From JBMNFB01 sp050949085 (lineage in GTDB: Bacteria; Bacillota; UBA994; UBA5500): a DNA stretch of 64,000 nt. Position numbers and translations under genes: made by a program. Location of the stretch: positions 310,001-374,000 of the forward strand of contig JBMNFB010000009.1 of NCBI GenBank assembly GCA_050949085.1, written 5' to 3'. The notes under the pieces are model-generated. The model did no database searches, was not told the origin of the DNA, and was given only the letters and a program-made list of their open reading frames with translations. Positions 7,820 to 16,486 of this stretch are shown here, piece after piece; position 1 is the stretch's first letter; every line of letters starts with the position of its first letter.

Positions 7820-8146
7820 TTGGAGAGAAATATCTCGCCAGACTTGATTCGTGGGCATACCGACACGATTATCCTCCGTTTACTCTGCGAAGGTGATATG
7901 TACGGCTATCAGATCTATAGGAAGATTATCCAGAGAAGCCTGGGGATGTATGAGTTAAAGGAAGCCACGCTTTATTCCAGCCTCCGACGCCTGGAAAACC
8001 AATCTCTGATCACCTCCTACTGGGGCGATGAGTCCCAGGGCGGACGGCGCAAGTATTACCGCATCACAGACGAAGGGCGCCGAGCCTATGGCCGCAACAG
8101 GGCAGATTGGGAGTTTACCAAAAAGGTCATTGACATGTTGATCTGA
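7820..8146 (+). CDS. PadR-family transcriptional regulator
   Basis: A 108-aa winged-helix repressor of the small PadR (subfamily 2) type. It shows ILRLLCEGDMYGYQIYRKI, then KEATLYSSLRRLENQSLITSYWG for the recognition helix and turn, and RRKYYRITDEGRRAYG for the wing. A TTG start at 7820 is inferred from TGGAGG 9 nt upstream; an in-frame ATG far upstream (7667) would add 51 residues unlike any PadR protein. It is the first gene of an operon with a HAAS-domain membrane protein and two ABC exporter subunits, a common arrangement in which PadR senses a toxic compound and controls its exporter. A palindrome overlaps its promoter. Confidence 0.9.
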   Translation: MERNISPDLIRGHTDTIILRLLCEGDMYGYQIYRKIIQRSLGMYELKEATLYSSLRRLENQSLITSYWGDESQGGRRKYYRITDEGRRAYGRNRADWEFTKKVIDMLI

Positions 8147-8161
8147 AAGGTGGGGCGAAAT

Positions 8162-8731
8162 ATGAAAGCGAGGATAGGGAGTTACCTGGATAGTGTATTC
8201 CGCGGCGTAGAGGAGACCAAGGAACTCTGTGACTTCAAGGAAGAGCTCGCCGCTAATCTCAGCGACAAGATTGCCGACCTGCAGGCAGGTGGCCTAAGCG
8301 AGGATGAGGCCTTCCGCCAGGCTACAGCATCCCTGGGGGATATCCGCAGCTTGTTCGGCCCTGGAAATCAGACCGAGGACGCCGCAGGCGCAACAACAGA
8401 CAGGGATGTTACGGCTCGGCAGGTGCGCAGCCGACACCGCAAGTGGGTTGGTTATAGTCTCTTGCTGCTGGCCTTGGCCGCCTACATCTACCTCGGAGCA
8501 ACTGGTACGGCTGGTGGCTTTCGTGTCTGGTGGATTCTCCTTATCGCAGCTCAAGGGCTGGCCACCCTTTTTCAGAAGGAGTTTACGAGCGGACTGACGT
8601 GGCTGGCCCTGGCCTACCTGATCTACTCTGGGCTGGCCGGCCAACGCCTGCTTCCCGGAGCACTGCTTCTGCTGTTCGCGCCCATTCTTGGCCAATCCCT
8701 TGAGAAACACTACGCCGGGAGTGATGATTGA
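8162..8731 (+). CDS. HAAS/DUF1700-like membrane protein (permease prefix domain)
   Basis: A 189-aa protein. The N-terminal 70 residues form a helical domain with DFKEELAANLSDKIADLQAGGLSEDEAFRQATASLGD, the pattern of HAAS/permease-prefix domains usually coded next to PadR regulators. Three or four hydrophobic helices follow from about residue 95. Its partner is probably the PadR protein or the ABC exporter; in known cases it is thought to sense membrane state. The ATG at 8162 is preferred over a GTG at 8150 because AAAGGTGGGG precedes it. The gene starts 15 nt after padR, and its TGA overlaps the ATG of the next gene by one base, so translation is likely coupled. Confidence 0.8.
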   Translation: MKARIGSYLDSVFRGVEETKELCDFKEELAANLSDKIADLQAGGLSEDEAFRQATASLGDIRSLFGPGNQTEDAAGATTDRDVTARQVRSRHRKWVGYSLLLLALAAYIYLGATGTAGGFRVWWILLIAAQGLATLFQKEFTSGLTWLALAYLIYSGLAGQRLLPGALLLLFAPILGQSLEKHYAGSDD

Positions 8732-10458
8732 TGTGGTTCTGGACTGGAGTTCGCCTGCTGCGCAGGTTTCCCCGCATCTGGCTGCTGCTACCGATACTCA
8801 TGCTGCAGATCGGCGAACCGGTTTTGGCCATCGCCCAGACGCATCTCCTGCTGCGGCTGATTGATGCCGCGGTGGAGCTGGATTCATCGGCGGTGATCCG
8901 CAACATCGGACTGTCTCTGGGGTTGCTAACGCTAGGGGCTCTGTTCACGTGGAGCATGGTTCGGCTGCGCGGTCAGTTCCTGGAGGGCGGCCTCGCCGCG
9001 ATCCGTCAGGCAGCAGCAGAACGGCTGCTAGGCCTCAGCATGCATGCCTATGAGACTGCCAGCTCCGGCGACATTCTCTCGCGGCTGACCAACGATCTCA
9101 ATCTGGTTCGCAACTTTGCTGCGTCTACCGTACCCAGCCTGATCAACAGTGGGCTGACGCCGTTGGTCACGTTCGCCTACCTGGTCCAGGTGAACTGGCG
9201 CCTGACACTGATCATGACCGTCGTCTCCCCCCTGCTGCTCTGGCTGGGCGGCAAGCTGAGCCGACCGATCACCCAGCTGTCCCAGGAGCTGCAGGAAGGC
9301 CTGGCCAGGCTGAACGTATTGGCCCAGGAATCGACTACCGGCAGCGAGATCATCCGCGCGCATCAGCTGGAGACCCTGTTCAACCAGCGTTTTCAGGAGC
9401 AAGCCAACCTGACGGTGGACCGAACGAAACAGGTCGCGCGTCAGCGCGCTACCCTGATAGGGCTGCAGATCGCCACCAGCCTTGCCCCGGTTGTCGCCTG
9501 TCTCTGTCTGGGTACATACCTGATCCTGCGCGGAGGGCTCACTCCCGGCGGCCTGATGGCCTTCTCCACCCAATCCAACTCGCTGACCCGCCCCCTGGGC
9601 AACATCCAGGGCCTGCTGGCAACAATCCGCCAGGAACTGGCGGCTGCTGAACGGGTTGAAGCACTGCTGGGTGCGGAACAGGAGCAATCGTCTGGTACGG
9701 TTCAAACTGGGGATCCTGCCCAGCCGCTGATCCAGTTCTGCAACGTGAGCTTTCGCTATCCCAACCGGGAGGCCGCAGCGCTAGAAAATGTCTCGCTGCA
9801 GGTGCAGCCAGGTGAACATATTGCCATCGTTGGGGGCAGCGGCAGCGGCAAATCGACTCTCTTCAAACTGCTGTTGGGCCTGTATCCCGGTTATTCCGGT
9901 AGCGTACACCTGCTGGGGCACTCATTGCGCGACTGGGACCTGACGGCGCTGCGCCGCCAGATAGCCATTGTGACGCAGGATGCCCACCTCTTTCCAGGAA
10001 CCATCCGGGAAAACATCGCCTATGGCCGCCCGGATGCCAGCGAAACGGAGATCATACAGGCCGCCATGCAGGCCAACGCCCACGAGTTCATCCTCACGCT
10101 GGCTGATGGGTATGACACCCAGGTAGGCGAGCTAGGCGGTCGGCTGTCCGGCGGCCAGAGGCAGCGCATCGCCATCGCCCGCGCCTTTCTGGCCGACGCA
10201 GCGTTGCTGCTGCTGGATGAGCCGACGTCAGCGCTGGACGCCGCTTCCGCCCTGGTTATTCAGCAGACGCTGCATCGTCTGATGGTCGGACGAACGGTGC
10301 TGATGATCACCCATCGCCTGGCCGCTACTCGCACCTGTGACCGCATCCTGGTCTTCGGTGACGGCAGGTTACTGGAGGAGGGCAGCTACGAGCAGCTGCT
10401 GGGGCAGGGCGGCGCGTTTGCCGAACTACAGCGCAATGCGGAAAGGGAGGCGATGTAG
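8731..10458 (+). CDS. ABC exporter half-transporter (first subunit)
   Basis: A 575-aa fused permease-ATPase of the multidrug/lipid exporter class. Six transmembrane helices fill about residues 10-300, with a conserved DILSRLTNDLNLVRNF cytosolic segment. The nucleotide-binding domain has Walker A GGSGSGKST near 367, signature LSGGQRQRIAIARAF near 471, Walker B LLLLDEPTSALD near 491 with the catalytic Glu, and the switch His in LMITHRLAATR. It is followed with no gap by a second half-transporter, so a heterodimer is likely. Both ATP sites look canonical, unlike heterodimers with one degenerate site. The substrate is unknown; PadR control suggests a drug or other toxic compound. Confidence 0.9.
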   Translation: MWFWTGVRLLRRFPRIWLLLPILMLQIGEPVLAIAQTHLLLRLIDAAVELDSSAVIRNIGLSLGLLTLGALFTWSMVRLRGQFLEGGLAAIRQAAAERLLGLSMHAYETASSGDILSRLTNDLNLVRNFAASTVPSLINSGLTPLVTFAYLVQVNWRLTLIMTVVSPLLLWLGGKLSRPITQLSQELQEGLARLNVLAQESTTGSEIIRAHQLETLFNQRFQEQANLTVDRTKQVARQRATLIGLQIATSLAPVVACLCLGTYLILRGGLTPGGLMAFSTQSNSLTRPLGNIQGLLATIRQELAAAERVEALLGAEQEQSSGTVQTGDPAQPLIQFCNVSFRYPNREAAALENVSLQVQPGEHIAIVGGSGSGKSTLFKLLLGLYPGYSGSVHLLGHSLRDWDLTALRRQIAIVTQDAHLFPGTIRENIAYGRPDASETEIIQAAMQANAHEFILTLADGYDTQVGELGGRLSGGQRQRIAIARAFLADAALLLLDEPTSALDAASALVIQQTLHRLMVGRTVLMITHRLAATRTCDRILVFGDGRLLEEGSYEQLLGQGGAFAELQRNAEREAM

Positions 10459-12183
10459 ATGAAGCTGGACAATCTGTGGCGGTGCATTGGGTTCACGCGT
10501 CGCACCTACTATCTGGCACTGGCCGGCATGGCCCTGAGCAGCGCCGCGGTGGAGCTGGTCATACCGATCATGCTCCAGATCATGCTGGATATCGCCACCA
10601 GGGGCGACGCCTCTGGCCTACTGTGGAATTCCATATTCTGCGTCAGCGCATTCCTGCTCAGCCTGTTCGTCTCCCTGGCGTTACGCGTTCTGTTTCAGGC
10701 CAGGGCAGCCGAGATCTCCGGCGGTTTGCGGCAGGCAGTCTACGCCAAGCTGCACCGTCTGCCGATGAGCTACTTCAGTCAGGCTCATAGCGGAGCTGTT
10801 CTGTCGCTGCTGAGCAACGACATCCCCGCAGCTGAGGCGGCGTATACCAGTATCCCGATGAGCGTGACGGGAGGGGTAGTTGAAGGGGTGGCGGGCATCA
10901 TCTACCTGATCTACCTGGACTATCGCCTCGCCCTCTATGCTGTCGGGCTGGGACTGACAAGTCTCCTCTTGAACGCGCGGCTGGCCCAGCCTTTCCGCCA
11001 ACTGAGTGCGCAGGTACAGGAGCGCCTGTCCGGGTTGACCGAGCTTTTCTCAGACCTTCTGGCCGGGTTCGTGACCATTCGCAGCTATGGACTAGAAGGC
11101 CCCATCTCCCAGCGCTTTGCTCTGACCAATGAGCAAACCTACCACCAGTCCATGCAACTGGTGCGCAGGCAGTCACTAGTGTTTTCCTCCCAGGAGCTGC
11201 TGGTCTTCCTGCACATGATTGGGCTGATCGGCCTGGGGAGTTTTCTTGTCAGTCGTGGCTCGTTAACGGTGGGTGCTGTCTTTGGTGCATTCGGCATGAT
11301 TGGCCCCACCGCCCGCCTGTTCAACTCCCTGGCCACCGCCTTGCCGGCGCTACAGACAGCCATGGCCCCGGCCGACCGCATCTTTGCCTTCCTGGACAGC
11401 GCAGAGATCGAGCAGCCAGCGGAGCCAACGGTACAGATGGTGAGGGCCGGGGCTCTGGAGCTGAGAAACGTGTCGTTCAGCTACCCAGGCAGCGAGTCTC
11501 CCACGTTGGACGGGATATCCCTGACTGTCTGCCCCGGGCAGACGGTAGCCGTAGTTGGGCCCAGCGGCAGCGGCAAGTCGTCCTTGCTGAAACTGATTCT
11601 GGGGTTCTATCAGCCCAGCAGCGGCGATGTAAGGGTAGGTGGTGCACCTGCAGGCAGCAGTGCAGCCATGGCACAGCTGAGCTATGTGCCCCAGAATGCC
11701 TACCTGTTCTCGGGGACGATTGGCGAGAATATCGCCTATGGCCGTCCGGCGGCAACCCAGGATGAGATTATTGCCGCCGCCCAGGCGGCACATGCAGACG
11801 AGTTCGTCGCAGCGCTTCCTGCTGGTTTTAGTACCGACACGGGAGATCAGGGCCTGCAACTTTCAGGTGGGCAGCGACAGCGCATTGCCCTGGCCCGCGC
11901 CTTCCTCCGGGAGGCCCCGGTCATGCTTCTGGACGAAGCCACGTCCGCCCTGGACAGCGAGTCTGAACGGCTGGTCGGAGACGCCATCGCCCGGCTAAGG
12001 CAGGGCCGCACTACCCTGATGGTGACGCACCGCCTCTCCTCCCTCGGCGAGGCTGACCGGATCATCGTACTGGAGGCGGGGCGAATCGTGGAGGAAGGCA
12101 CGCATCAGGAGCTGCTCCAGCGGCGCGGGCTGTATTTCCAGCTATATGAGCAACAGCTGCGCGGCGAGCCAGCGGTCGGCTAG
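10459..12183 (+). CDS. ABC exporter half-transporter (second subunit)
   Basis: A 574-aa partner of the preceding exporter subunit, starting on the base after its stop codon. It has six transmembrane helices to about residue 300. The ATPase domain carries Walker A GPSGSGKSS near 366, signature LSGGQRQRIALARAF near 467, Walker B VMLLDEATSALD near 488 and H-loop MVTHRLSSLGEAD. The two subunits share domain order but are clearly divergent, which favours a heterodimer over a recent duplication. It is the last gene of the padR operon; 100 nt of non-coding sequence then separate it from a convergent acetyltransferase, with no obvious intrinsic terminator. Confidence 0.9.
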   Translation: MKLDNLWRCIGFTRRTYYLALAGMALSSAAVELVIPIMLQIMLDIATRGDASGLLWNSIFCVSAFLLSLFVSLALRVLFQARAAEISGGLRQAVYAKLHRLPMSYFSQAHSGAVLSLLSNDIPAAEAAYTSIPMSVTGGVVEGVAGIIYLIYLDYRLALYAVGLGLTSLLLNARLAQPFRQLSAQVQERLSGLTELFSDLLAGFVTIRSYGLEGPISQRFALTNEQTYHQSMQLVRRQSLVFSSQELLVFLHMIGLIGLGSFLVSRGSLTVGAVFGAFGMIGPTARLFNSLATALPALQTAMAPADRIFAFLDSAEIEQPAEPTVQMVRAGALELRNVSFSYPGSESPTLDGISLTVCPGQTVAVVGPSGSGKSSLLKLILGFYQPSSGDVRVGGAPAGSSAAMAQLSYVPQNAYLFSGTIGENIAYGRPAATQDEIIAAAQAAHADEFVAALPAGFSTDTGDQGLQLSGGQRQRIALARAFLREAPVMLLDEATSALDSESERLVGDAIARLRQGRTTLMVTHRLSSLGEADRIIVLEAGRIVEEGTHQELLQRRGLYFQLYEQQLRGEPAVG

Positions 12184-12286
12184 ATCAAGAACGATAGGCA
12201 ACGCTAGCTTCCCAGAACAGCGACCCTTACACCCCATTACGAGTCCTGCCCCGGGGGTGATGCTGGAAACCTGCATACATTAGGCC

Positions 12287-12835
12287 TCAGTTCGGGAGGA
12301 ACTCAGCCACCCGGCAGAGCCAGACGAGGTGATCCGAGCCGGGGCCCCAATAATCCCTGGCTACTGCATAGGGCGCACCGAATTTATGCAGCCAGATCTG
12401 CTGGGCCCTTCTCAGGCCGCAGTCGAGGCAGAACTGTTCAATGCCGGATTGCTGCAATTGGCGCAGCATAGCCGCGATCAGGGCTGAGCCAACCCCCTGC
12501 CCCTGGTATTCCGGCAAAACATAGAGGCTGCCGAGTTCAATCACGTCCTGCAACCGCTGGTCAGTGCATTGCCCGATGTCGGCGTTGCAGGGTCCAGCGG
12601 AGGCAGTGCCTACCACCCTTCCCTGGAGTATCGCCACCAGGAAGTGAACGTCGGCACCCGGCTGCAGCGCGCGACGCAGCAGCTGCTGTTTCTGCCGGAT
12701 CTCAGCGCCGATCTCTGCCTGCAGGTTCCCTAGCCCTTCCTTTTCAAAAGCATCCCTGATAGACGCAGCGAACACCTTATCCGCTGCAGGCAGGTCGGCG
12801 TAAGTCGGCCTGGCTATCTGTAGGCCAGCTATCAT
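12287..12835 (-). CDS. GNAT family N-acetyltransferase
   Basis: A 182-aa cytoplasmic acetyltransferase. The acetyl-CoA binding motif is clear as LYVLPEYQGQGVGSALIAAMLRQLQQSGI (Q-x-x-G-x-G/A) near residues 110-138, preceded by a strand (VAILQGRVVGTASAG) and followed by FCLDCGLRRAQQIWLHKFGAPYA, a variant of the last strand-helix. The N-terminal part is helical and variable, where the substrate would bind. The acceptor is unknown. The ATG at 12835 has GGAG about 12 nt upstream. It follows the methyltransferase gene at 12897 on the same strand, with a 60-nt gap, so the two may be cotranscribed. Confidence 0.85.
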   Translation of the reverse strand: MIAGLQIARPTYADLPAADKVFAASIRDAFEKEGLGNLQAEIGAEIRQKQQLLRRALQPGADVHFLVAILQGRVVGTASAGPCNADIGQCTDQRLQDVIELGSLYVLPEYQGQGVGSALIAAMLRQLQQSGIEQFCLDCGLRRAQQIWLHKFGAPYAVARDYWGPGSDHLVWLCRVAEFLPN

Positions 12836-12896
12836 CTTGATGTAACACTCCTTTCGCCCTGGCGCCGGCGACCATCCAGGTGACCCACAGCTCCTG

Positions 12897-13628
12897 TCAG
12901 CATCTGCGCGCGGCGATAAGCAGCATCATCGGCCGACGCAGCTCATCCAGCATCGCTGGCGAGTCCAGGAGCTGGAGGGCTGGCTGGGGTTCAACGAGAT
13001 GCCTGATGGTGAAGCCGTGCTGGATGAGGGTGTTGATATAAGTCGTCAGGGTCCGATGATACTTGGTGACGGCCGCGCCCAGGAAGACTGCCTGCCGCGC
13101 CCCTTCCTCGAAATAGCGATCCACCGGCCAGTGCAGCCGTCGTCCCGCAGCATCGCAATGCCATCGCTGCGGGCCCTGAGCGGTAAAGATGGGGTGCTCC
13201 ACCGACAACACAAAGTCACCGCCTCGCGCCAGGCAGAGGGCCACGCGCTGGCAGATATCGGCAAGAGACTCGATGTAGTGAAATACCAGCGAACTGAGCA
13301 CTACATCGAAACACTCTGGCGGAAAGTCGATCTCCTCGATGGCCTGCTGCACGTATTCGATCAGCGGGGAAGAAGTCCGCTTCCGCGCCTCCTGCAGCAT
13401 CCGTTCTGAGATATCCACGCCGATCACTGACTTCGCCCCCTGCTCCACCGCATAGCGGCAATGCCAGCCGAACCCGCAGCCCAGATCCAGAACTCGCTTG
13501 CCGCGGAAATCGGGCAGCATGTTCCGCAGCTCATGCCATTCCCCCGCAGCGTCAAGGCCGCCAACCGAGCGCGCCATCTGCTTGTATTGACTGAAGAACT
13601 GGGGATCGTCGTACTTGTTCTCCTTCAT
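12897..13628 (-). CDS. Class I SAM-dependent methyltransferase
   Basis: A 243-aa Rossmann-fold methyltransferase. Motif I reads VLDLGCGFGWHCRYAVEQG near residue 45, with VIGVDISERMLQEARKR as motif II and the post-II segment EEIDFPPECFDVVLSSLVFHYI; the GGDFVLSVEHPIF block matches UbiE/BioC-like small-molecule methyltransferases. The substrate is unknown; the C-terminal third (TKYHRTLTTYINTLIQHGFTIRHLVEPQPA) is typical of this broad group. GAGGGAGGGGCGGGC precedes the ATG at 13628. It is likely cotranscribed with the acetyltransferase gene downstream. No biosynthetic cluster surrounds it. Confidence 0.88.
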   Translation of the reverse strand: MKENKYDDPQFFSQYKQMARSVGGLDAAGEWHELRNMLPDFRGKRVLDLGCGFGWHCRYAVEQGAKSVIGVDISERMLQEARKRTSSPLIEYVQQAIEEIDFPPECFDVVLSSLVFHYIESLADICQRVALCLARGGDFVLSVEHPIFTAQGPQRWHCDAAGRRLHWPVDRYFEEGARQAVFLGAAVTKYHRTLTTYINTLIQHGFTIRHLVEPQPALQLLDSPAMLDELRRPMMLLIAARRC

Positions 13629-13791
13629 GCCCGCCCCTCCCTCATGTCCACTCTACCTAAGTATAATCGTCTGGCGGCCTCAAGGCACGTGTGCCAGGAC
13701 GGGCCGCCTGCAGGAACGGGACATCACCGCTAGGTCCTCTGACGGCGGGTTCAGAACGCTCAGAACGGCGGGAAAGGGAGAACCCCCGACG

Positions 13792-15051
13792 TCAATCGGG
13801 GATTCGCTCTATCTGGGCACCGAGGCCCTGCAATTTTCCTACGATATCGCTGTAGCCACGATCGATGTGATGGGCTTCAGCCACTATAGTCTCGCCCGTC
13901 GCCGCCAGTCCGGCCAGCACCAGCGCAGCCCCTGCCCGGAGATCGGTAGCTGCCACAGGCACTCCAGTCAGTTCGGTCGGCCCCCGCACCACCGCCTGTC
14001 GCCCGTTCACCTTGATGTCGGCGCCCATGCGCACCAACTCGGGAACGTGCATGAAGCGGTTTTCGAATACTGTCTCGACGACGAGGCTCGCACCGTCAGC
14101 CTGGGTCAGCAAGGCCATCATCTGCGGCTGCAGGTCGGTGGGAAACCCAGGATGCGGCAGGGTCTGCACATCCAGCGGCTGCAGCCGCCTGGTCCCCCTC
14201 ACCAGCAGGTGGTCCTCGTCCTCTCGCACCTGGACACCGCCCTCTGCAAGTTTGGCCAGCAGGGGACGCAGGTGGTCCGGCTCCACATTCTGCAGGCGGA
14301 TCTCGCCGCCGCAGAGTGCGGCGCCGATAAGATAGGTGCCGGCTTCGATGCGGTCAGGAATAATCCGATGGGCTACGCCACGCAGCTCAGGTACACCGAC
14401 GATCTCGATGCGATCAGTTCCTTCACCCGAGATCTGCGCTCCCATCGCCCGCAGGTAACGCACCAAATCGACGATCTCGGGCTCTGCGGCCGCATTTTCC
14501 AGCACAGTGGTGCCCCTGGCGAGCACGGCCGCCGAGAGCAGGTTTTCGGTGGCACCGACACTGGGGTAGTCCAGGTAGATAGTGGCGCCACGCAGCTGGG
14601 CGGCCGAAGCTTCGACAAATCCGTGTCCCACGACGATGTCCGCCCCCAGGGCGGCAAAGCCCTTCAGATGGAGATCGATGGGGCGACTGCCGATAGCGCA
14701 GCCACCTGGCAACGACACCCGGGCGCTACCCAGCCGCGCCAGCAGCGGACCCATGATCAACACGGAGGCGCGCATGCGGCTGACCAGCTGGTAGGGAGCT
14801 TCGTTGCTGCTTAACTGCCCTGCCTGCAGGTAGATGGTCTCCTGCCCATCGGTCTCTACCAGGACACCGAGATGCTGCAGCAGATCGATCATCACCGCCA
14901 CGTCGTTCAGACGAGGCACAGAGCTGATCTCGCTCTCGCCCTGAGCGGCCAGCAGCGAAGCGGCCAGGATGGGCAGGGCGGCATTCTTGGCCCCGCTGAT
15001 CTGCACGGTGCCGGACAGAATCTTCCCCCCGCAAAGGCGAATCTTGCTCAC
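13792..15051 (-). CDS. murA: UDP-N-acetylglucosamine 1-carboxyvinyltransferase MurA
   Basis: A cytosolic enzyme that adds enolpyruvate from PEP to UDP-GlcNAc, the first committed step of peptidoglycan synthesis. It has 419 aa, the usual length. Lys22 in the GAKNAALP motif and the reactive Cys118 in PGGCAIGSRPIDLHL (the fosfomycin target) are present, as are the Arg-rich substrate segment SRMRASVLIMGPLLAR and the C-terminal DLRAGAALVLAGLAA. GTG at 15051 is chosen because GGGAGGGG lies 6 nt upstream; a TTG at 15057 abuts that site. The gene directly follows ywmB and the ATP synthase operon, matching the Bacillus murAA locus. Confidence 0.95.
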   Translation of the reverse strand: MSKIRLCGGKILSGTVQISGAKNAALPILAASLLAAQGESEISSVPRLNDVAVMIDLLQHLGVLVETDGQETIYLQAGQLSSNEAPYQLVSRMRASVLIMGPLLARLGSARVSLPGGCAIGSRPIDLHLKGFAALGADIVVGHGFVEASAAQLRGATIYLDYPSVGATENLLSAAVLARGTTVLENAAAEPEIVDLVRYLRAMGAQISGEGTDRIEIVGVPELRGVAHRIIPDRIEAGTYLIGAALCGGEIRLQNVEPDHLRPLLAKLAEGGVQVREDEDHLLVRGTRRLQPLDVQTLPHPGFPTDLQPQMMALLTQADGASLVVETVFENRFMHVPELVRMGADIKVNGRQAVVRGPTELTGVPVAATDLRAGAALVLAGLAATGETIVAEAHHIDRGYSDIVGKLQGLGAQIERIPD

Positions 15052-15072
15052 TGCCAACCCCTCCCGATAGTC

Positions 15073-15843
15073 CTAGATAGATTCCCAGATGCTGGGGCAA
15101 CCGAGGAAGATCCAGGTCCGACCTTCCCGTTCATTGTAACGCAGCGCCAGATTGACATTGACCTGGCCGATGATGGTGCTGGTATTCTCGGCAACCTTAT
15201 CTGAATAGCCGCTGACCGAGACCAGCGGGCCTTCGCTATAGAGGCTCTTCATCTCGGCTTCAGTTCCGGCCATCACCTGGGTGACGATGTCAGCCGTCTG
15301 TTCAGGGGACAGCCGGCCATCGACCACACCCACCAGTTGCGTTGACTTATCAGCACGCAGGCCCAGTGCGGCAACCCCTCTGGTCAGCAGGGCATACATG
15401 CCCTTCAGATCGGGATTGTCGGTGCGATCATAGAGGCTCAGAATCAGATAGGTATCCTGTTCATCGCCGGCCGCCATCGATTGCACGGCTGCGAACAGCA
15501 CCTGGCTTTCTGCTGGCTGCAGTTCGACTCTGGCCTCGCGGGTAATCACCTGATCGACACCTTCGCCTGCCTCCAGCTCCTCCAGTTGAATAGGACCAGC
15601 ATCACCCAACCCCATTCCGGTCAGGGCCGCCTGCAGTATCTTGCCGGCAGCGACGGCCGATTCAACCGGCTGGGGCACCTGACACCAGGTATCCACGGTG
15701 ACCTCGACCAGCGTGGCTCCGGTGCCACGGAAGACCGCCACCAGATCCACGGCAGGTTCAGACCGCCAGGCCTGCCAGGCAGCACCGCCACCATAGAGCA
15801 GCATCCCAGCAAAAAGCACTGTTGCTATTCTGCGCATCTTCAT
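15073..15843 (-). CDS. ywmB: YwmB family protein (DUF1779)
   Basis: A 256-aa predicted exported or membrane-anchored protein. A signal/anchor helix (about 5-22) is followed by a two-lobed domain. Sequence features such as AFLSA-type helices are absent, but LEELEAGEGVDQVITREARVELQ, the Arg/Asp-containing TYLILSLYDRTDNPDLKGM segment and NLALRYNEREGRTWIFLGCPSI near the C terminus fit the YwmB family, whose role is unknown and possibly linked to sporulation or the wall. Its position between the ATP synthase operon and murA is conserved in Bacillus and supports the call. AGTTAGA with an upstream GGGGG precedes the ATG at 15843. Function cannot be inferred further. Confidence 0.8.
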   Translation of the reverse strand: MKMRRIATVLFAGMLLYGGGAAWQAWRSEPAVDLVAVFRGTGATLVEVTVDTWCQVPQPVESAVAAGKILQAALTGMGLGDAGPIQLEELEAGEGVDQVITREARVELQPAESQVLFAAVQSMAAGDEQDTYLILSLYDRTDNPDLKGMYALLTRGVAALGLRADKSTQLVGVVDGRLSPEQTADIVTQVMAGTEAEMKSLYSEGPLVSVSGYSDKVAENTSTIIGQVNVNLALRYNEREGRTWIFLGCPSIWESI

Positions 15844-15949
15844 TCTAACTCCCCCACGAACTTAATTTTCCCAGTCAGGAGTATAGCCATTAGGCAGACT
15901 ATCAATACACTAAGTACCTGTGGGAAAAGCCATGGGGAGGCCAGAACGT

Positions 15950-16055
15950 CGGAAAGCGGCGGCACAGAAAGGCTTTCGGGGGTAATGCTCTGTCTTCAGC
16001 ACGTTAAAGAAAGCACCCACGGCAACTCATGAGAGAAGCAGTGGGTGCTATACGA
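15950..16055. repeat. Copy A of a dispersed structured intergenic element
   Basis: This gap between ywmB and the yueI-like gene holds a roughly 105-bp element also found at 33047-33155 in the same orientation. Shared blocks, in order, are CGGAAAGC (15950-15957), a TTCGGGG-like block, ATGCTCTGTCTT, CACGTTAAAGAA and a hairpin AGCACCCAC (16012-16020) / GTGGGTGCT (16041-16049). Spacing differs by a few bases between copies. Its function is unknown; see findings. Confidence 0.65.
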
Positions 16056-16079
16056 TAGCTCTGTCGTCAATCTTCAGGG

Positions 16080-16484
16080 TTAGCCCAGCCAAATGTCGCC
16101 TGTGCCGCGGCCAGTCTGCCCGGTGATTACCAGCGCGGTTTCCTTATCGCGGTAATCGGGAGCATAGACGATGGTTACTGGCAGGTTGCAGCGCTTTGCC
16201 TGCTCCAGGACGGCCCCTGCCAATGGGACGATGGTTGCGTTGAGGAAAAGGTGGTCACAGTTCTGATCCTGCAGTGCTTTCAGCACCGCCGGGGCGACCT
16301 TCTGCTGCTTGAACGCCCGGACCGAGGCGGCCTTATAGACCCGCTCCGGGAATTGCCCCAGAAAATAGCTGCGCTCTCGCCGTCGTAATTGGGGCGGACC
16401 GCCGATGGCCACGGCAGTCGTCTGCTCCAGTGCACCCTTCTGCGCCCACTGCTGGCGAGCTTCAGCTTCGATCCTGTCGCTCAT
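16080..16484 (-). CDS. YueI family protein (DUF1694)
   Basis: A 134-aa cytoplasmic protein of unknown function. The signature is GPPQLRRRERSYFLGQFPERVYKAAS followed by a helix and LKALQDQNCDHLFLNATI, the order seen in YueI/DUF1694 proteins, which have a ribosomal L7Ae-like alpha/beta fold. It starts two bases after the atpC stop, so it is read as the last gene of the ATP synthase operon. In Bacillus yueI is elsewhere, so this linkage is unusual. Nothing in the sequence ties it to ATP synthase assembly. No signal peptide or membrane helix is present. Confidence 0.7.
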   Translation of the reverse strand: MSDRIEAEARQQWAQKGALEQTTAVAIGGPPQLRRRERSYFLGQFPERVYKAASVRAFKQQKVAPAVLKALQDQNCDHLFLNATIVPLAGAVLEQAKRCNLPVTIVYAPDYRDKETALVITGQTGRGTGDIWLG

Positions 16485-16486
16485 CG

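Noticed and set aside
13615..14814. 399-codon plus-strand frame
   Set aside because: It is antisense to murA, whose full-length protein has every catalytic motif; the plus frame has no recognisable domain.
15950..16055. TPP, FMN, cobalamin, SAM, THF or fluoride riboswitch
   Set aside because: None of their conserved cores can be found in either orientation, and the second copy is located at gene 3' ends.
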